Shown here: in pieces, positions 25,864-39,056 of the stretch
Layout: every line of letters starts with the position of its first letter
Position numbering within the stretch: position 1 is the first letter of the stretch
Source: Odiellus spinosus
Taxonomy: Eukaryota > Arthropoda > Arachnida > Opiliones > Phalangiidae
NCBI GenBank assembly: GCA_963920705.1
Contig: OY987228.1
Location: 18,732,565 to 18,796,564, forward strand
Direction: 5' to 3'
DNA length: 64,000 bases
The notes under the pieces: model-generated
Told to the model about the DNA's origin: nothing
The model's input: only the letters and a program-made list of their open reading frames with translations
Database searches by the model: none
Program-made: the position numbers and the translations under genes

Positions 25864-26210
25864 ATTATCAGAAGCCGATGAAACCCTCCTTTGAAGTCTA
25901 TTACTCCCGGGTCTTGTCTACCCCTCTCTGTATGGGTTAGTTTCAAAAAGCGCGATTCGTACGCCTCCTAACGGTAGATATTTTCGGAGCGGGAGTTCGT
26001 CGAGCGAATATCTCTAGCAGCCTCGGAGTTCGTCAAAAAAACGTCGTCGTTTGTGGAGAGAGAGAATTTCCAATTTTCCGTAGACAGGGGGTATGAAGTA
26101 GGATCCCTCCGATCTCGTAAAATTGCGAATTTTACCCATACAGAGAGGAGCGCTATATCGAACATTAGAGTAGTAGACTTCAAAGGAGGGTTTCATCGGC
26201 TTCTGAAATT
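25864..26210. mobile_element. Foldback element, about 347 bp, near-perfect arms
   Basis: TCAGAAGCCGATGAAACCCT (25868-25887) and the following bases pair with AGGGTTTCATCGGCTTCTGA near 26187-26206 over about 36 bp almost without mismatch; CCTCTCTGTATGGGT (about 25921) pairs with ACCCATACAGAGAGG (about 26134). The loop is G/C-richer than the flanks. Small minus-strand frames here are products of the hairpin. Confidence 0.85.
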
Positions 26211-27716
26211 ATGGATAATGGTAGCTTAAAAACTATAACGAAGCAATTAAAGTAGATTATCAGGGATCTCCCTGGCTATGAATCTACCTAACTAATGTCC
26301 AAAAACATTTATTCAAATTAACAAACATAGGGAAATATTATTTAACTCGTATATAATTGTGTGTTAAAATTCTGAAAATAAATTAGCTTGTAGTTTTCCT
26401 TTAAATTAAATACTCTAAATATCTATTAGCAAAATTTAAAATTTTATCAACCACATAAATTGGTCGAAAGTGTTTGAAACTAAATTAAAAATAGGGATAA
26501 ATTGGAGCTCATATCTTTGTACATACTGAAACTAAAACCAAATATTTGAGGTTTTAAATTATATAACTTATGTTTAAATTCCTATTATTGCTGCAGGTAA
26601 CTTTAATATTGTTTTATTATTTTCACAAGGAACCAATGCACACTTATTTTTAACTATATTTTTATTAGTTTGACAACGTTTCGAAATAATCACTTCACTT
26701 CAGGTCATTATTTACTGATTTATTTAAATTATGACCGTTTTGTCAAAGTTCAAAGTAATAATATAATTAAATATAAGAGTGCAGTGTTTCCAGGTGAAAA
26801 TAATAAAACAACATAACTAGATCTAACAAATCGAATAAATTTTGCTCGTAACTGGACTTTAATGTCATCACTACATCGGACCTTAAATTTCCTTGGCTAT
26901 AACTCAAACCACTCACTCACTGCCTAGATTTCGTAGAAAAAAAAATCCAGCGGCGACTAAAAATAACATCGTATTTGCTTCGATTTTTCCCTCGATCTCT
27001 CATGATTCTTATTCCCGAGTGACCAACGCCAAAAAAATAAAAAGATGAAGAAGAAAAACGTCGTGGTATCTTGATTCTCGAAAGGAAAAGATATCAGCTG
27101 ATGGTATAAAATTCCCAGGGGAAATTGACGACAAAAATCTCTCCCGCTGAAGGCTTTTCGCGAGGGTCAAGACTATAGAGAAAGTAAGATTTTTTTCGCG
27201 CGCGTGTCTTCAGGGACGATCATGGGTGGAAGAAGATTACTAATAATCCCCCAGCGCGCTCATGTACCTTAAGATATATGGTTTTTCTAGGTTCCATCTA
27301 TATCGACATCACTCCAGCAGAATTTAATATTGCATTATTGAACGTATCAAAGCACGAGCTGAGCCAATACGAGCCAGGCTTTGGGAAAATAAGTTTTTTT
27401 TGCAATACCGTAGGGGCTATGTTTCTAGGATCTTATTTCAAGTGATTAAAATAAGTGGAGCTATTTTAGAGATTTAAAAAAAGATAGGATATTTTAAGGA
27501 TTCATTTCATCTTCATTATAATAAATATCGCAATGCCTAATTAAAAATAAAATGTATTTAAATCTAGATTTAAACTCGAGCGTTTTAACCTAAAAGTTAG
27601 GTTCTACAGGTTTTCTAATCAATGTTTTTTTTGTATTCTTTCTCAGGCCATGGGGATTTTTAAATTGACTGCCCATTCAGCTAATTATAATAAATTCGTG
27701 TGTTAAGGAAAGCTAA
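26211..27716. other. No recognisable gene; small CpG patch 26.9-27.3 kb
   Basis: AT-rich, with a modest CpG-containing patch at 26930-27260. No supported feature. Confidence 0.35.
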
Positions 27717-28052
27717 CATTAAGGGGAGAATGCATTAGCTTAACAACATATGATTTTTAGGCCTAATCCACTAGTAAAAACAAAAGAAATCTTAAACTAG
27801 GAAGAAATTTAAAACTTAGACGGAAAATAGGCTTAGCTAGATTCATGTAAATCCAGAATTTCTTCGCATTGATGGGTTGTCGACCAATAAGCAAAGGCCC
27901 GTCGTTAAGACGAGATCTACCATGAGACTTCTAATAAGATTCGATTGGCCGCTGACCCATCAATACAAATAAATTCAGGATCCCCTTGTATCCAGCTAAG
28001 CCTATTTCCCGGTTAAGTTTAAAATTGATTAGGTAGCATTCTGCATTTAAAG
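27717..28052. mobile_element. MITE of the TTAAAGGGAGAATG family, copy 1 (336 bp)
   Basis: Starts ATTAAGGGGAGAATGCATTA and ends AGCATTCTGCATTTAAAG. An inner inverted pair, AAATAGGCTTAGCT (about 27825) and AGCTAAGCCTATTT (about 27995), is shared with the 56.4-kb copy, as are TTCTTCGCATTGA and CGACCAAT. No transposase. Confidence 0.75.
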
Positions 28053-29545
28053 CTGAGTTTATTATTTTTCCTAATAATGCGTAAATTGCGCAATAGAGAG
28101 TGGGCAGTGTGACCTTGGAAACGTCATCAAAAGCTTCTATTTCTCGGTGTTATCACGCTTAAAAGGGTGGAATTAGGGTATTCACTCTGACAATTAAGCA
28201 ATCCCACAGTAAGGGGGTTACATGACGTATGTTGTTCTTTCCCCCTTGACCCTTTGTCATCTTTCTATATTAAAAACACTATCATTCATAATTCTGGGAA
28301 AAATGACGGAAATATAAATTTCCCTAAAGGAAAACCCACCGAATTTAAACCTTATCTTAATTGTAAACAATCAAATTGAGGACTTTTATTCGTCGAAATA
28401 CCTACAAATAAACGGCTGAGCGTGGGGTTTCATTAGGAGTGAATCGAATCGTTATCGTCACTAAATACGACTGAGAGCAGATGTTATTAATCTTTTTAAG
28501 CGAATATAAATTTAAAACTCGGTAGCTACGGGATGAATTTGATATCAAATTATCAATATATACGTTATATATCGCTGCAAAATGATATCACCCAAAACAT
28601 TTCACGGTGGGTTTTAGTATATAATTATTCTAACAAGGAGGACCACCCTGCACTCACCCCAAAAATAGCTTTGGCTAGCTTTTGTTCGAAACTGATAAGA
28701 CGGACGCCTGGCCGCGTTCAATAAGCCCATTAAAACCGCACAAGTCGTTTTTTTTTTCTCTCTCACTCTCATTAATACGTGTTTCGAATAAATAACGGCC
28801 GTGCATGGCAATCAGTTTGCCTGGCTAAATTGGCCTTTTATCAACAACGGCGTTGCAGCTTGTCTGATAAAAATGTATCCCCTAAAACGTAATGCTAAAA
28901 CGAAATAACTATAACTAGTAGTTAAGAGAACAAATCGTACATAGTTTATAAAATTTCCCAATTGCATCATCGTTAAGAGCTTAATGACAAAAGGTTATAA
29001 TTTCGTATTTGTGTAAAGAGAGGGGCAGACACTCGAGAACTCAGGTGTATACAAAATTTTAAACTCTTTCCACTATCAAAGCTGTACTCAGAGTTCATAA
29101 GAGTTCGAACTCAATGCACCGTCAAAGCTGAACTCATTGAACTCAGGTGTTTTCTGACCTCTAGAAAACATGTTCCATGTCTCTACGTCTTCACGCGTAT
29201 TGCGACGGTGTCAAAAATAGTATGTGTAGAGGATTCTTAATTCAAGGGAGTTTTTGAGAAACTTTTCATTAAGTTATTACTTGATCGTAAAACCAAATTC
29301 TAATTAATATTACTAGCCCGGTAAAAGTTACGAATAATAATAATACCATAGTCTCAAATATTCATATTTTGAATTAACTCATTTTTAAAATTTATATAAT
29401 AATTTTTCATATTAAATCAATGGAAATGAAATAGGTAAATTCTAAGGGTTGTAGATTTATTATGATTTTTTAAAAAAATATCATATTCACATATATTTAT
29501 TATAATTTTCTTTTCATATTAAATTTATTAACCATGGTGATCTCA
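28053..29545. other. No gene; dispersed repeat at 29.02-29.17 kb
   Basis: Positions 29020-29165 hold a repeat with CTCTTTCCACTATCAAAGCT and AGAGTTCATAAGAGTT that recurs at 38796-38935. A 63-codon frame at 28533-28724 and its antisense are unrecognised. The rest is AT-rich. Confidence 0.4.
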
Positions 29546-29711
29546 ATATTTTAATTATTAAAACTGATACTTCATGGTTTAAACCGGTATAAAAACCCTG
29601 GTTTAAACCTCAAAACTTGCCTTTCAACCATTTTATTTGAAGCGTGTGTGCTTGAAAATGTTTTTAAGGTTTAATTAACCATGAAGTATTACTTAAAATA
29701 TTGATTTAAAT
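29546..29711. repeat. Imperfect palindrome around ACTTCATGGTTTAA
   Basis: ATACTTCATGGTTTAA (about 29567) pairs with TTAATTAACCATGAAGTATT (about 29672), with further pairing of CAATATTTTAA-type flanks. Probably another small foldback element. Non-coding. Confidence 0.55.
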
Positions 29712-31055
29712 CCATATTTCTTTAATTTTATTGATTCTTTTAGTAATTTTTATTAAATCAATCCTAACTACTCCTAATTCAACTGAACTGGAGACTAAAA
29801 AGTGTTTGCTAATTATAATTGCGCCTACCATTAATTATAGATACAATAATTTCACTAAAATTAATGTATTAAACAAAATCTAATGAATATTTGATAAAAA
29901 AAAGTTAATTTTGATTGAAATTAAATGATTTTTATAAACGAACAAGTGATTTAAATTAAATTTAAATCAATTAGTGGCCAATAACAATTAAATAAGGGGC
30001 ATTATACTCAAAATCTCTTCAAGCATTTGCGTAACTAAATTTGAAAACACTCGCGCTTTAATTAAAAGATACTACATTTTGTCTTTTAGTTATGACGCAA
30101 TATTTTTTTCTCTCTTTCTCTTATCAATTTGAATATGTTATTACAACCGTATACTAACGATTAGTTTTAAAAGAAGTCGATATTTTTACGTATTTGATTT
30201 CTTATTCCCCCACAGGTAATTTAAGAGAGAAAATTTGTTGGGCGTTGAAATGATCCATTCTGGGTTAACCCCGGGCCAACGATAACTGACACGCACGGAC
30301 GGCGTACGATTGTGTGACGTTTCCGCCGAAAAATATAGAGCTATATTTATAAATATACGAAATTTGATCCAACTCGCGCGCCTTATACGAAAGAAACCCG
30401 ACATTCGGATAAAAGAAACGGAGAAAAATGGACATTTCATTTCTCCACCCTGATAATAAAAGTTCCGAACCATTTTAAGGGAGGGGGAGGGGGGGGAAGA
30501 GAAATCGTGGGCCATTTGGAAATCAACCGAGCGTTGAGGACCGTTTTTATAACCAAACAACACGGAGGTTTATACGTATAAATAATAGAGTAATGGCAGT
30601 TTTCCGCCTTAAACTCGTTAAATATCTAGGTTAAGATAATAGGGATTGCCATAACTCTGTTTTTATACCCATCTTTACGAGTATAGGTTGTTTTGGTAAT
30701 ATGGTAGGAGGGTCGTGTTGTTTGAAAAATGACAATTAGCGTCATCTGCTTAGTTATAATCATGTCAATTAATGCCAGGTTGTTAAGGGGGAGGAAGATA
30801 TAGAGTTATAGGAGATGATATAATCGCCGGATCTCATTCCGCTCGGACCACAAAGCGGCGGATGTTAGCAATTTAAAGAAATACACGTCATTGTGGTTTG
30901 CGAAGACTTTTTACAATATAGTATTAAAGGGAAGATGAAACGATTAATATATGTTATAAAGATTGCCAATATGTCTGATTAATATCATGGGGTGCTTGTA
31001 ATTAAGATATTCACCCCACATGAAAGAATCAAAAAGGGAAAAATTGCCAGTACTG
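29712..31055. other. No recognised gene; 125-codon minus frame at 30186-30563
   Basis: The minus-strand frame at 30186-30563 covers a moderately CpG-containing patch and matches no family I know; its composition (Phe, Ser, Ile rich) does not favour a real protein. The surroundings are AT-rich. Confidence 0.3.
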
Positions 31056-31400
31056 CAGGGTTGCCACAGTTTTTTCAGATTCAAATTCCCCGACTTTTCC
31101 AGGTTTTTCCCTGAACTTTTCCAACGATTTTCCCTGACCGTTTCAGCTAATACTACCCAATTTTTAAACTTTTATTTTTTATATAATTGCGTTCGCCAAA
31201 CTTTTTGCACGCTTATCTTTGTTCTAATCTATACAACTGACACGGTCAGCTTCAAATCTTTCCTGCAGGTAATGATTGTAATTTCCTGGCTTCTTGAAAG
31301 ATCTTTAAATTCCCTGAATTTTTAAAATATCTTAAAATTCCCTGACTTTTTTGGTTCATTTTCAAATTACTTGACTTTTTCCTGACCTGCGGCAACTCTG
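31056..31400. mobile_element. MITE with CAGGGTTGCC-like termini, 345 bp
   Basis: Begins CAGGGTTGCCACAG and ends CTGCGGCAACTCTG, inverted termini matching 12 of 14. The interior repeats phrases TTCCCTGAC, TTTTCCAGG and CCTGAATTTTT, a wording typical of a non-autonomous DNA-transposon family seen in many animal genomes. Fragments with related wording occur at 6.95, 12.6, 41.2 and 43.1 kb. The 101-codon frame across it is spurious. Confidence 0.65.
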
Positions 31401-32900
31401 AATAGGCAATTGGCAAGACTTCCATCAAAATTCAGAAATAAAATGGGAAAATTAACTTTTTATCATAAAAATAGAGCTAAAAAATTGCAGTAACTTTGAA
31501 AATTAATAATTTAACGTCTCAGGGCATTCGAAAATGGTTTGTATTTGCATATCTGCTATTTTAAAAAGCGGAATTACCTTTTCTATCGCTTCAAAATCCT
31601 TATTTCTAACGAAATTACACCCCCCCCTCACACACTCGTGAGAATTATTAAATTGTAATATTTGTATGCGAACTTCAACGATGCAAATCAATTAAAAAAA
31701 ATCATAATTGGTATTCATTATGCCTTTAAAGATTAAAATTTGATTATCTAAATAAAATGGCAAATTAAACCTCATTACTAAATGATTTACGCTTAATAAT
31801 AAATTAGCTATTTTAGATATTATCGCGTTTTAAAATTATATAAGAATTTTAGAGTTAATCTTTCAAATATTAAGGCGAATTCAGCGCGATATACTAAAGG
31901 TATTTGAGCCCTAATCTAATTTTAACATAATTCTAAATTGGAAAAAGTCTGTGAATTTCCTATTTTTTTAATTTAATTTAGTCCAAAAATTCAATTAATT
32001 CACGTCGCTCGGCTGTTAAAAATCGCAAATTCTGCTGAAGGCAAAATTTCGCCTACACGGAAAATTTTGGCAGATACATTCGCATTTTTTTTTTTTTTTT
32101 TTTTTAGGAAAAAGAATTTAACGATCGCTAGAGTTTTGCCTATCTCTTCTCGCGCCCGAGCTCTATCTTTCCGATAGTGTTGAAGGGAAGCCCCACCTTT
32201 GAGCTATCGCTATTGGCAGAGAGGCTGACAAAGAGAGCGCCTTTTCATTGGAGGGAAAAGCCGCTACTAGACTTATCAATATCGCCTATTGTTAAAAAGT
32301 TGCGCCATATTATCCTTCCACTCTTATCCCCATCAACCCCTATATAGCTGACACTCGAAATAAGAGAGGAGGGAAGGTATATGGAGGACGAGGAGAGACA
32401 GAGAGGACTTGATCCTTAGGAGAGTGTCTGTTGCTGAGGAGAGACGGAGAAGAGCGTCATCCATCAATCCTCGGGCTATGTTTGCGTAAAGGAATAGTCT
32501 AGATTTTTAATAATAATCTAACCAGAGGGAACGTTCGACATTTTCCCAAAATTCCCTACACTTTGGCCCTAATCCTAAAATCTCTAATCGTTCTCTATGG
32601 GAATTAACAACGATTTACAAAGAATCCAAACCCAAAAATTTGACCCCTCGACCTAACCTCTCTGATATTTAATATTTTATTCTTTGTGTTTCAGGGCATC
32701 GATCCCGTGTTTGCAACCAACAGAAATAACGTTGACACCCAGGCTACTTTCAATCTTCTCATTGCCTGTTCTCTTATTCGAGGGTTTTTCATAATTCATT
32801 GTTTCTATTGCATGATTTTATAAAGATTAAGCTAAATCACTACAATCTACAAAGGATGCGAAAATAAACGGAGGCACTATTTTAATCTAAAAATAAATAT
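31401..32900. other. No recognised gene; GC-richer patch 32.1-32.5 kb
   Basis: After a T run (about 32087-32105), positions 32110-32480 are CpG- and purine-rich with GAGA-like words, resembling the other promoter-like patches of this window. No coding exon was found. The rest is AT-rich. Confidence 0.3.
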
Positions 32901-33893
32901 ATTTTCCTAATCCCAATCTGAAAATGGATTATTTATTTTCCCAATCTCAAAATGGATTATTTATTTTCCCAATCTCAAAATGGATTATTTATTTTCCTAA
33001 TCTCAAAATGGATTATTTATTTTCCTTATCTCAAAATGGATTATTTATTTTCCTAATCTCAAAATGGATTATTTATTTTCCTAATCTCAAAATGGATTAT
33101 TTATTTTCCTAATCTCAAAATGGATTATTTATTTTCCTAATCTCAAAATGGATTATTTATTTTCCTAATCTCAAAATGGATTATTTATTTTCCTAATCTC
33201 AAAATGGATTATTTATTTTCCTAATCTGAAAATGGATTATTTATTTTCCTAATCTCAAAATGGATTATTTATTTTCCTAATCTGAAAATGGATTATTTAT
33301 TTTCCTAATCTCAAAATGGATTATTTATTTTCTTAATCTGAAAATGGATTATTTATTTTCTTAATCTGAAAATGGATTATTTATTTTCCTAATCTGAAAA
33401 TGGATTATTTATTTTCCTAATCTGAAAATGGATTATTTTCCTAATCTGAAAATGGATTATTTATTTTCCTACTCTGAAAATGGATTATTTATTTTCCTAA
33501 TCTGAAAATGGATTATTTATTTTCCTAATCTGAAAATGGATTATTTATTTTCCTAATCTGAAAATGGATTATTTATTTTCCTAATCTGAAAATGGATTAT
33601 TTATTTTCCTAATCTGAAAATGGATTATTTATTTTCCTAATCTGAAAATGGATTATTTATTTTCCTAATCTGAAAATGGATTATTTATTTTCCTAATCTG
33701 AAAATGGATTATTTATTTTCCTAATCTGAAAATGGATTATTTATTTTCCTAATCTGAAAATGGATTATTTATTTTCCTAATCTGAAAATGGATTATTTAT
33801 TTTCCTAATCTGAAAATGAATTATTTATTTTCCTAATCTCAAAATGGATTATTTATTTTCCTAATCTCAAAATGGATTATTTATTTTCCTAAT
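32901..33893. repeat. 28-bp minisatellite, about 35 units, two interleaved variants
   Basis: The unit contains AATGGATTATTTATTTTCCT followed by AATCTSAA. Units differ mainly at S: mostly C in the first part (to about 33210), mixed in the middle, mostly G from about 33340 to 33810, and C again in the last two. One unit near 33430 lacks four bases (TTTA). Because 28 is not a multiple of three, an 84-base period creates a meaningless repetitive open frame at 32924-33112. Confidence 0.95.
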
Positions 33894-34330
33894 TTTAAGA
33901 AGCACTTCCTTTTCTTATTATTTCAAGAAGCAATTTTATTATTTTCTACATTTCCCTATTTTTACCAGAAGTAATTCCATATTTCTCTTATAATTTCAAT
34001 AGTAATAGATGGAATTGCAATACTATAATTTATCCCAACCTTGAAAAACGCAATATTTTCAACGGAAACTGTTTCTTTTTAAACACTTTTTTTGTTGGTT
34101 CCAAGGTTGAGATTTCCCATTTTATAATAATCAACTATTCTATAGTTTCCAATAATTTCTAGAAGCTAGTCTATATATTTTAGTGCAATTTCAATAGCAA
34201 TTGTATATTTTCTTAAATTTTCATATAATTTCAAATTCTACTTTTTTCTAGAAATTCAATAGTATATTTCAAAATTTTCTTTCCTACAATTTCAACGCGA
34301 TAAAATAAAAAAGTACTTTTATAAATGTAT
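33894..34330. other. No gene; AT-rich flank of the minisatellite
   Basis: Contains a short inverted pair CCAACCTTGAAAAA (34037) and TTCCAAGGTTGAG (34099). Otherwise A/T-rich with nothing supportable. Confidence 0.4.
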
Positions 34331-34468
34331 GGTAAATTTACGCTTGTCTACCATACGACCGAATCCCAATCGACCGAAAAAAAAATTGACTCAACAACAC
34401 GCAATTTTAGAATTTTTAAAAAATTAAAAAAATATTTGTGACCCAAAAATGTGCAATTTTGAAATTTT

Positions 34469-34504
<36 letters not shown>

Positions 34505-34708
34505 TGACTGAGAATAAACATTTTATATAAATATCTTGCGGTCTAGTGGGATTTATTTTCAATTAAAATGTATATCGCCATTACAATAAAAAAAAATTAT
34601 TTCGGTCGAATGGGCTTCGGTCGAACGGGATTTCGGCTGAATGGGATTTCGGTCGAATGGAATTCGGTCGATCGGAATTCGATCGAATGGGCGATTACCA
34701 AATTTACT
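34331..34708. mobile_element. MITE with internal TTCGGTCGAATGGG repeats, 378 bp
   Basis: GGTAAATTTACGC at the left and GGTAATCG...ACCAAATTTAC at the right form the ends; inside them CGACCGAATCCCAATCGACC (34357 region) pairs with the right-hand block. The right block (34601-34692) is about six tandem 15-bp copies of TTCGGTCGAATGGG with variants. A run of about 32 A lies at 34471-34502. Non-coding. Confidence 0.7.
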
Positions 34709-35161
34709 ATTTTCTTATATTTATTTAGGTTTCCAAAATATTCGTCCTGGTATGAATAACCACACAATTATGGAAACAATGTATAACATCTTTAGATTAA
34801 GGCAAAGTACCCCTCTAAATCTTTTAAGAATGATCCAATTAAGTAAAATTACGTGTAATTTAAGTTAGAACGTAGCCTCGTACTAAGTAAAAATATAATT
34901 CCTCCATATCCCCTTTATATTTCATTGAAATTAAATCGACTGTAAAAATTCGGATTTTCATTACACTTGTCCTTTAACTTGACCAAGAGTGAAGCCAAAT
35001 TTCTTATAAAAAACACCTAAAGTATCAATCTTTGTTCACAGAGACATTTTTGATATAATATATACTGTGCACCGTGACACCCTCCGAGTGTTATCAATCT
35101 CGCTGAAAACATAATTTCGCTCGCGTCTAGCTCGCTATTGGGCATCGAGCATTGGAATGTA

Positions 35162-35199
<38 letters not shown>

Positions 35200-37479
35200 C
35201 AGCCCCCTCCCCCCCCAAACCAAATCAATGAAAAAAAAAAATCGGTTGCCCTCTCAAAAAAGGTCCCCTTGTGAGTAAACTGCTGTTGAAAAACTCCTAA
35301 AACATGACTAATATCTACAAACAATAACCTGTACATGAAACGTTCATCGCGCCATCTGAAGTTCTAGAATCACAACACCCCCCTTCTCGTTGTCCTCCCC
35401 CTAAGAAAATAGTAGAGGGACGTTAGGGGAAGGAGAGAGGTCAGGAGAGTAAATTCAAGATGGCTTCCATAAAACCAATAGCCATATACCAAATTACCAA
35501 TATGGCTTTAATTGAAAGAAAAAAAAACTTCACATACCCATATTTATCCACTAAGTTTGCCATTGATCTTTCGATGATAAGGCTTTCAGTCCGATATGTT
35601 TCCAAGAAAATTACAAAGGTTCAGCAAATCCTTATTCTCACACACGTTGACGTTGTTAGCACATAAGATTTTTTTCTACCGAGTTCACGCAACTTGTTTA
35701 ATAATTAAACCGAATAACCGACGATGATTTGTTCACTGTGCACTTTCTTCTTATATTCAAGGCAAAATTTTTAATAAATAGCTCTCACACTTCCCAAATT
35801 ATCATATTTTATCGAATCGACGAAAAACGCGTGGCGGAATGGCTTCGAAAAAAGTTACTTTACCAAAGAACCGATGGCGGAGAACGACGAGGGGTGTTAC
35901 GGGGGCGAGAATACTAAAATGTCCGAAGTGGTTATTTTTTCCGCTTTTTTTCAGGCTAAGTAAGGTGTTTAAAGTAGACATACAACCCGACTGATTTTGG
36001 GCCTCGTCAAATGATCTGGCGCCAAAAATGCCATCGTGACGCAGAAACCGGAAGTACAAAATATGGAATCCGTTGAGATCAAACTGTATATTTTTGAAAC
36101 TGATACCGGCACAATAAGTGATTGTGATTGTCACTTTTTTATCTCATTTCGAAAACTTATTATTATTATTATTTACTCTAAGATCGTTGAGAGTTAATGA
36201 TTTAACTTACTTAACTTTATTACTGCCTTCTTTACAGACTTTGACCATCAGTTACTAGCAATGGCAACACTTGACCGACCCCGTTGAAATCATCACAACG
36301 AATAAATTACCAGTTTTTTCCGGATTTTTCGCGCTAAAAATTATTTCGTGCTTGGTAACCCCTGACCTTTGTCCTGACCCCAGCTCTTAAAATTTCAAGT
36401 AAAAAACAGCGAGTCACTCACTGGAACAAAAGCGAAAAAGAGAATATTAAGAAGATAATGGTTTTATTAAGGTTTAAAAATGTTTTTGCTTGAATAAGAA
36501 TAATCAATTAATCCTTATAATCGGTATACAAAGGACCCTACCAAAGACTTGCACGTTTCCTTTTTAACTTGTGATTGAATCTAAAGAGCAAGTAAAGCTA
36601 GTTCGTGAATGGATTTTCACCAACCTCTTTTTAATAACTTTTAGAAAACTAAATTCCGTAAAATTATTCTATTATCTCTTGTAAATCGTAAAATATCTTT
36701 TACAAGGATTTTTTCTTACCTATATCACCATTAACCTAACCTCGTTATCTATGCAAATTTTGGAAAATAATTTGATTTAAACACTTAATATAGTTTTTCA
36801 TGATTTTTATTAGTAAAAGCTGAATTTCGTTTCACAAATCATGACTATCCTAAACAATTACAGGTTTGTTTAAAAGGAAAACTATCGTGTAAACTGTAAA
36901 AATATTGAAAACCATTTAATAAATTTTTTTTTTTCTCTCGCATAAATGTTGATTTGTTTGTAAGAATCAAAATATTTTGTTTTTCATATAAATATCAATT
37001 GAAACAAAATAAAACTAAGTTATTTTTATAAATTTTAGATGGAGAAATTATTAAATGTACAACATATTATATAAGAACCGGGTAAAAACATATAGTACCA
37101 AAACAGTACAACATTGCGTTTTATACTAAATAAAGTCAATCCTCATAAGAAAAAAAGATTAAAAATACATTTTTTTCTTTAAATATGATTAAGCCACTAA
37201 AGCGTATGAAATAGTATATATTATATACATATCAAACCCCTCCTTGATTAAGGAAAGTTAATTCATAATATATCTAACGGATTAATAAATTAAAACTGTG
37301 CGAATCTTACTATACAATAAGTGCTTTTTTTGAAAAAGTATTTATATTTTATCGTAGGCCTGTACCAGAGTAACTTTTTTTAAATTTACCACACCCGTTC
37401 ACAATTTATACGTAAATTTTGGCAACCCATATATATCTACGAATAATAAAAGGGAGTATAAACCAAACCTTGTCTTGTT
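34709..37479. other. No recognised gene; poly-A run and promoter-like words
   Basis: An A run of about 30 sits at 35166-35197. Positions 35345-35470 are pyrimidine/purine-rich and end in CAAGATGGCTTCC, a YY1/Pleiohomeotic-like word; a second GATGGCG lies near 35874. Small frames of 60-110 codons near 35460-36134 are unrecognised. South of 36.2 kb the sequence is AT-rich. Confidence 0.3.
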
Positions 37480-37692
37480 CAGTAACAAGACATCTCAATA
37501 AGGCAGGAAATACAACAAAATCTGACATTTATAAACGTAGTTCAAGTGACAAACGGGGGCTAAAGTATTAACAATAACACGTGTGCCCCATATCTACATA
37601 CAAGGTTATGTTAGTTACTACTGTAGCCACTTTAAGCCCAGACAACAGATTTTCCGTTTCTCGCCTTATTGAGATAAGTGCCCTTTGTTAAT
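37480..37692. mobile_element. Foldback element, about 213 bp
   Basis: ATCTCAATAAGGCAGGAAA (about 37492) pairs with TTTCTCGCCTTATTGAGAT (about 37657), with flanking GTAACAAG and CTTTGTTAA extending the arms. Non-coding. Confidence 0.65.
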
Positions 37693-38639
37693 AGTCTAAG
37701 GTCATACCAGGAGTATATAAGAACCAACTTTTTTCTGCTGATAAGAGCGTATAAAAAATATCACTAAGGGTCTCTACCGCTAGGTCTACAGATAGATACA
37801 CGATTTGAATGGGGCTGGGAGAGAGAAATATGGAATTATTTCGACCTTAGAGGCAGCATGGAGCCAGGGCCAATATTATCTACTACCAAAGTGTGCGCCA
37901 ATGCTTGCTCAAAATCGTTGGCCATAATATTTTACACTTAAATGAAATGTTACTGATGCTAGTTTGGGTGAGTGGCTGAGACCCGTACACTTAGGAAGGG
38001 TTTTCATATACTCTTGCCACTGACGATCTGACTCTCTACACGGTCAACAATCAGGGGGCTTCCTAACTAACAGCACTCCATTATATAACCATTTTTGTTT
38101 TAAAGGAAGCCCATAGTTATTTCAGTGACCTTGAATCTGACCACACCCAATGAGTCAAGAAAACATGGGTACCATTTTTGTTTTTGTCTGATTTGGAAAG
38201 CTTTGGGCTCCCTTTAACTTCCAATTTGGAAAGTAAACAGGTCTAAGCATGCGTTATTATCCGTAAAAATGTTTGGGTGGGTAAAAAAAGGCTTTTTTTA
38301 AAGGATTTTCATTAAGTTCCATACTTTCCCACAAAGGAAGTTTTAATACACTCCTAATCACACAAATTATATTTTCAATATGAAAATTAAAACTAATTAA
38401 ATTTCTAAATTAAATATTAATAGTTACCATAAAACCTGAGTATTTCTGAAAACTATGTAGATTTTTATTTAATACAGCCTAGCACGCAAAACCATTTAAA
38501 AAATTAATAATTCGATAGTGCCACAAATAAAATTAAAAACCAAAACAAACTTGGTTATAAAATTGAAGTGCTTTGATTATAATTTTACAATTTTACTAAA
38601 ATTAGAAGTAAATGAATCTAAAAATAAAAATAATTAAAC
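37693..38639. other. No recognisable gene
   Basis: Mixed sequence with no credible frame and no clear repeat. Confidence 0.4.
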
Positions 38640-39056
38640 GGATTCTAGACTAAGTAGATAAGTTATTTATAATCAATTTGGATAATAAACAGTATCAAAT
38701 TTACAGTTATCAAAGGCCCAAAAAGAACGCACTACATTCTTAGAAACATATCTTTCGGTTCATGAAACATTCGAAAGATATCTGAAATTTCTTCTTGACA
38801 CTCGTAAACTAAGGTGTACAAAATTTTTGAACTCTTTGCACTATCAAAGCGTAACTCAAGAGTTCATAAGAGTTTGAACTCAATGCACTGTCAAAGCTGA
38901 ACTCAGGGTGTACATCGAATTCAAGAGTGTCGGACCCCTCGTTAATTTCTCAACTTTTAAATAATTAATCACGAAACCTTTGTTGCGAGTTTATGAAATA
39001 TTTTACCATTCTAAATCAATTAAAAATAACTTTGTTTCCCCGAGTCTAGTATCCTA
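38640..39056. mobile_element. Copy of the TACTAGACT-type MITE carrying another repeat
   Basis: Left end GATTCTAGACTAAGTAGATA and right end CCGAGTCTAGTATCC fit the inverted termini of the 50.3-kb copy, and ACCTTTGTTGCGAGTTTATG near the right end matches it too. Positions 38796-38935 hold the ACTATCAAAGC/GAGTTCATAAGAGTT repeat also found at 29.02-29.17 kb, consistent with one element inserted in the other or a longer variant. Confidence 0.6.

Noticed and set aside
32924-33112. 62-codon repetitive ORF
   Set aside because: An artefact of a 28-bp unit read in three successive frames; no start context or homology.
34471-34502. Poly-A tail of a retroposed copy
   Set aside because: The run lies inside an inverted-repeat element, with no upstream coding or SINE-like sequence.
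35166-35197. Poly-A tail of a SINE or processed copy
   Set aside because: No A/B box or coding remnant found upstream and no flanking duplication seen.
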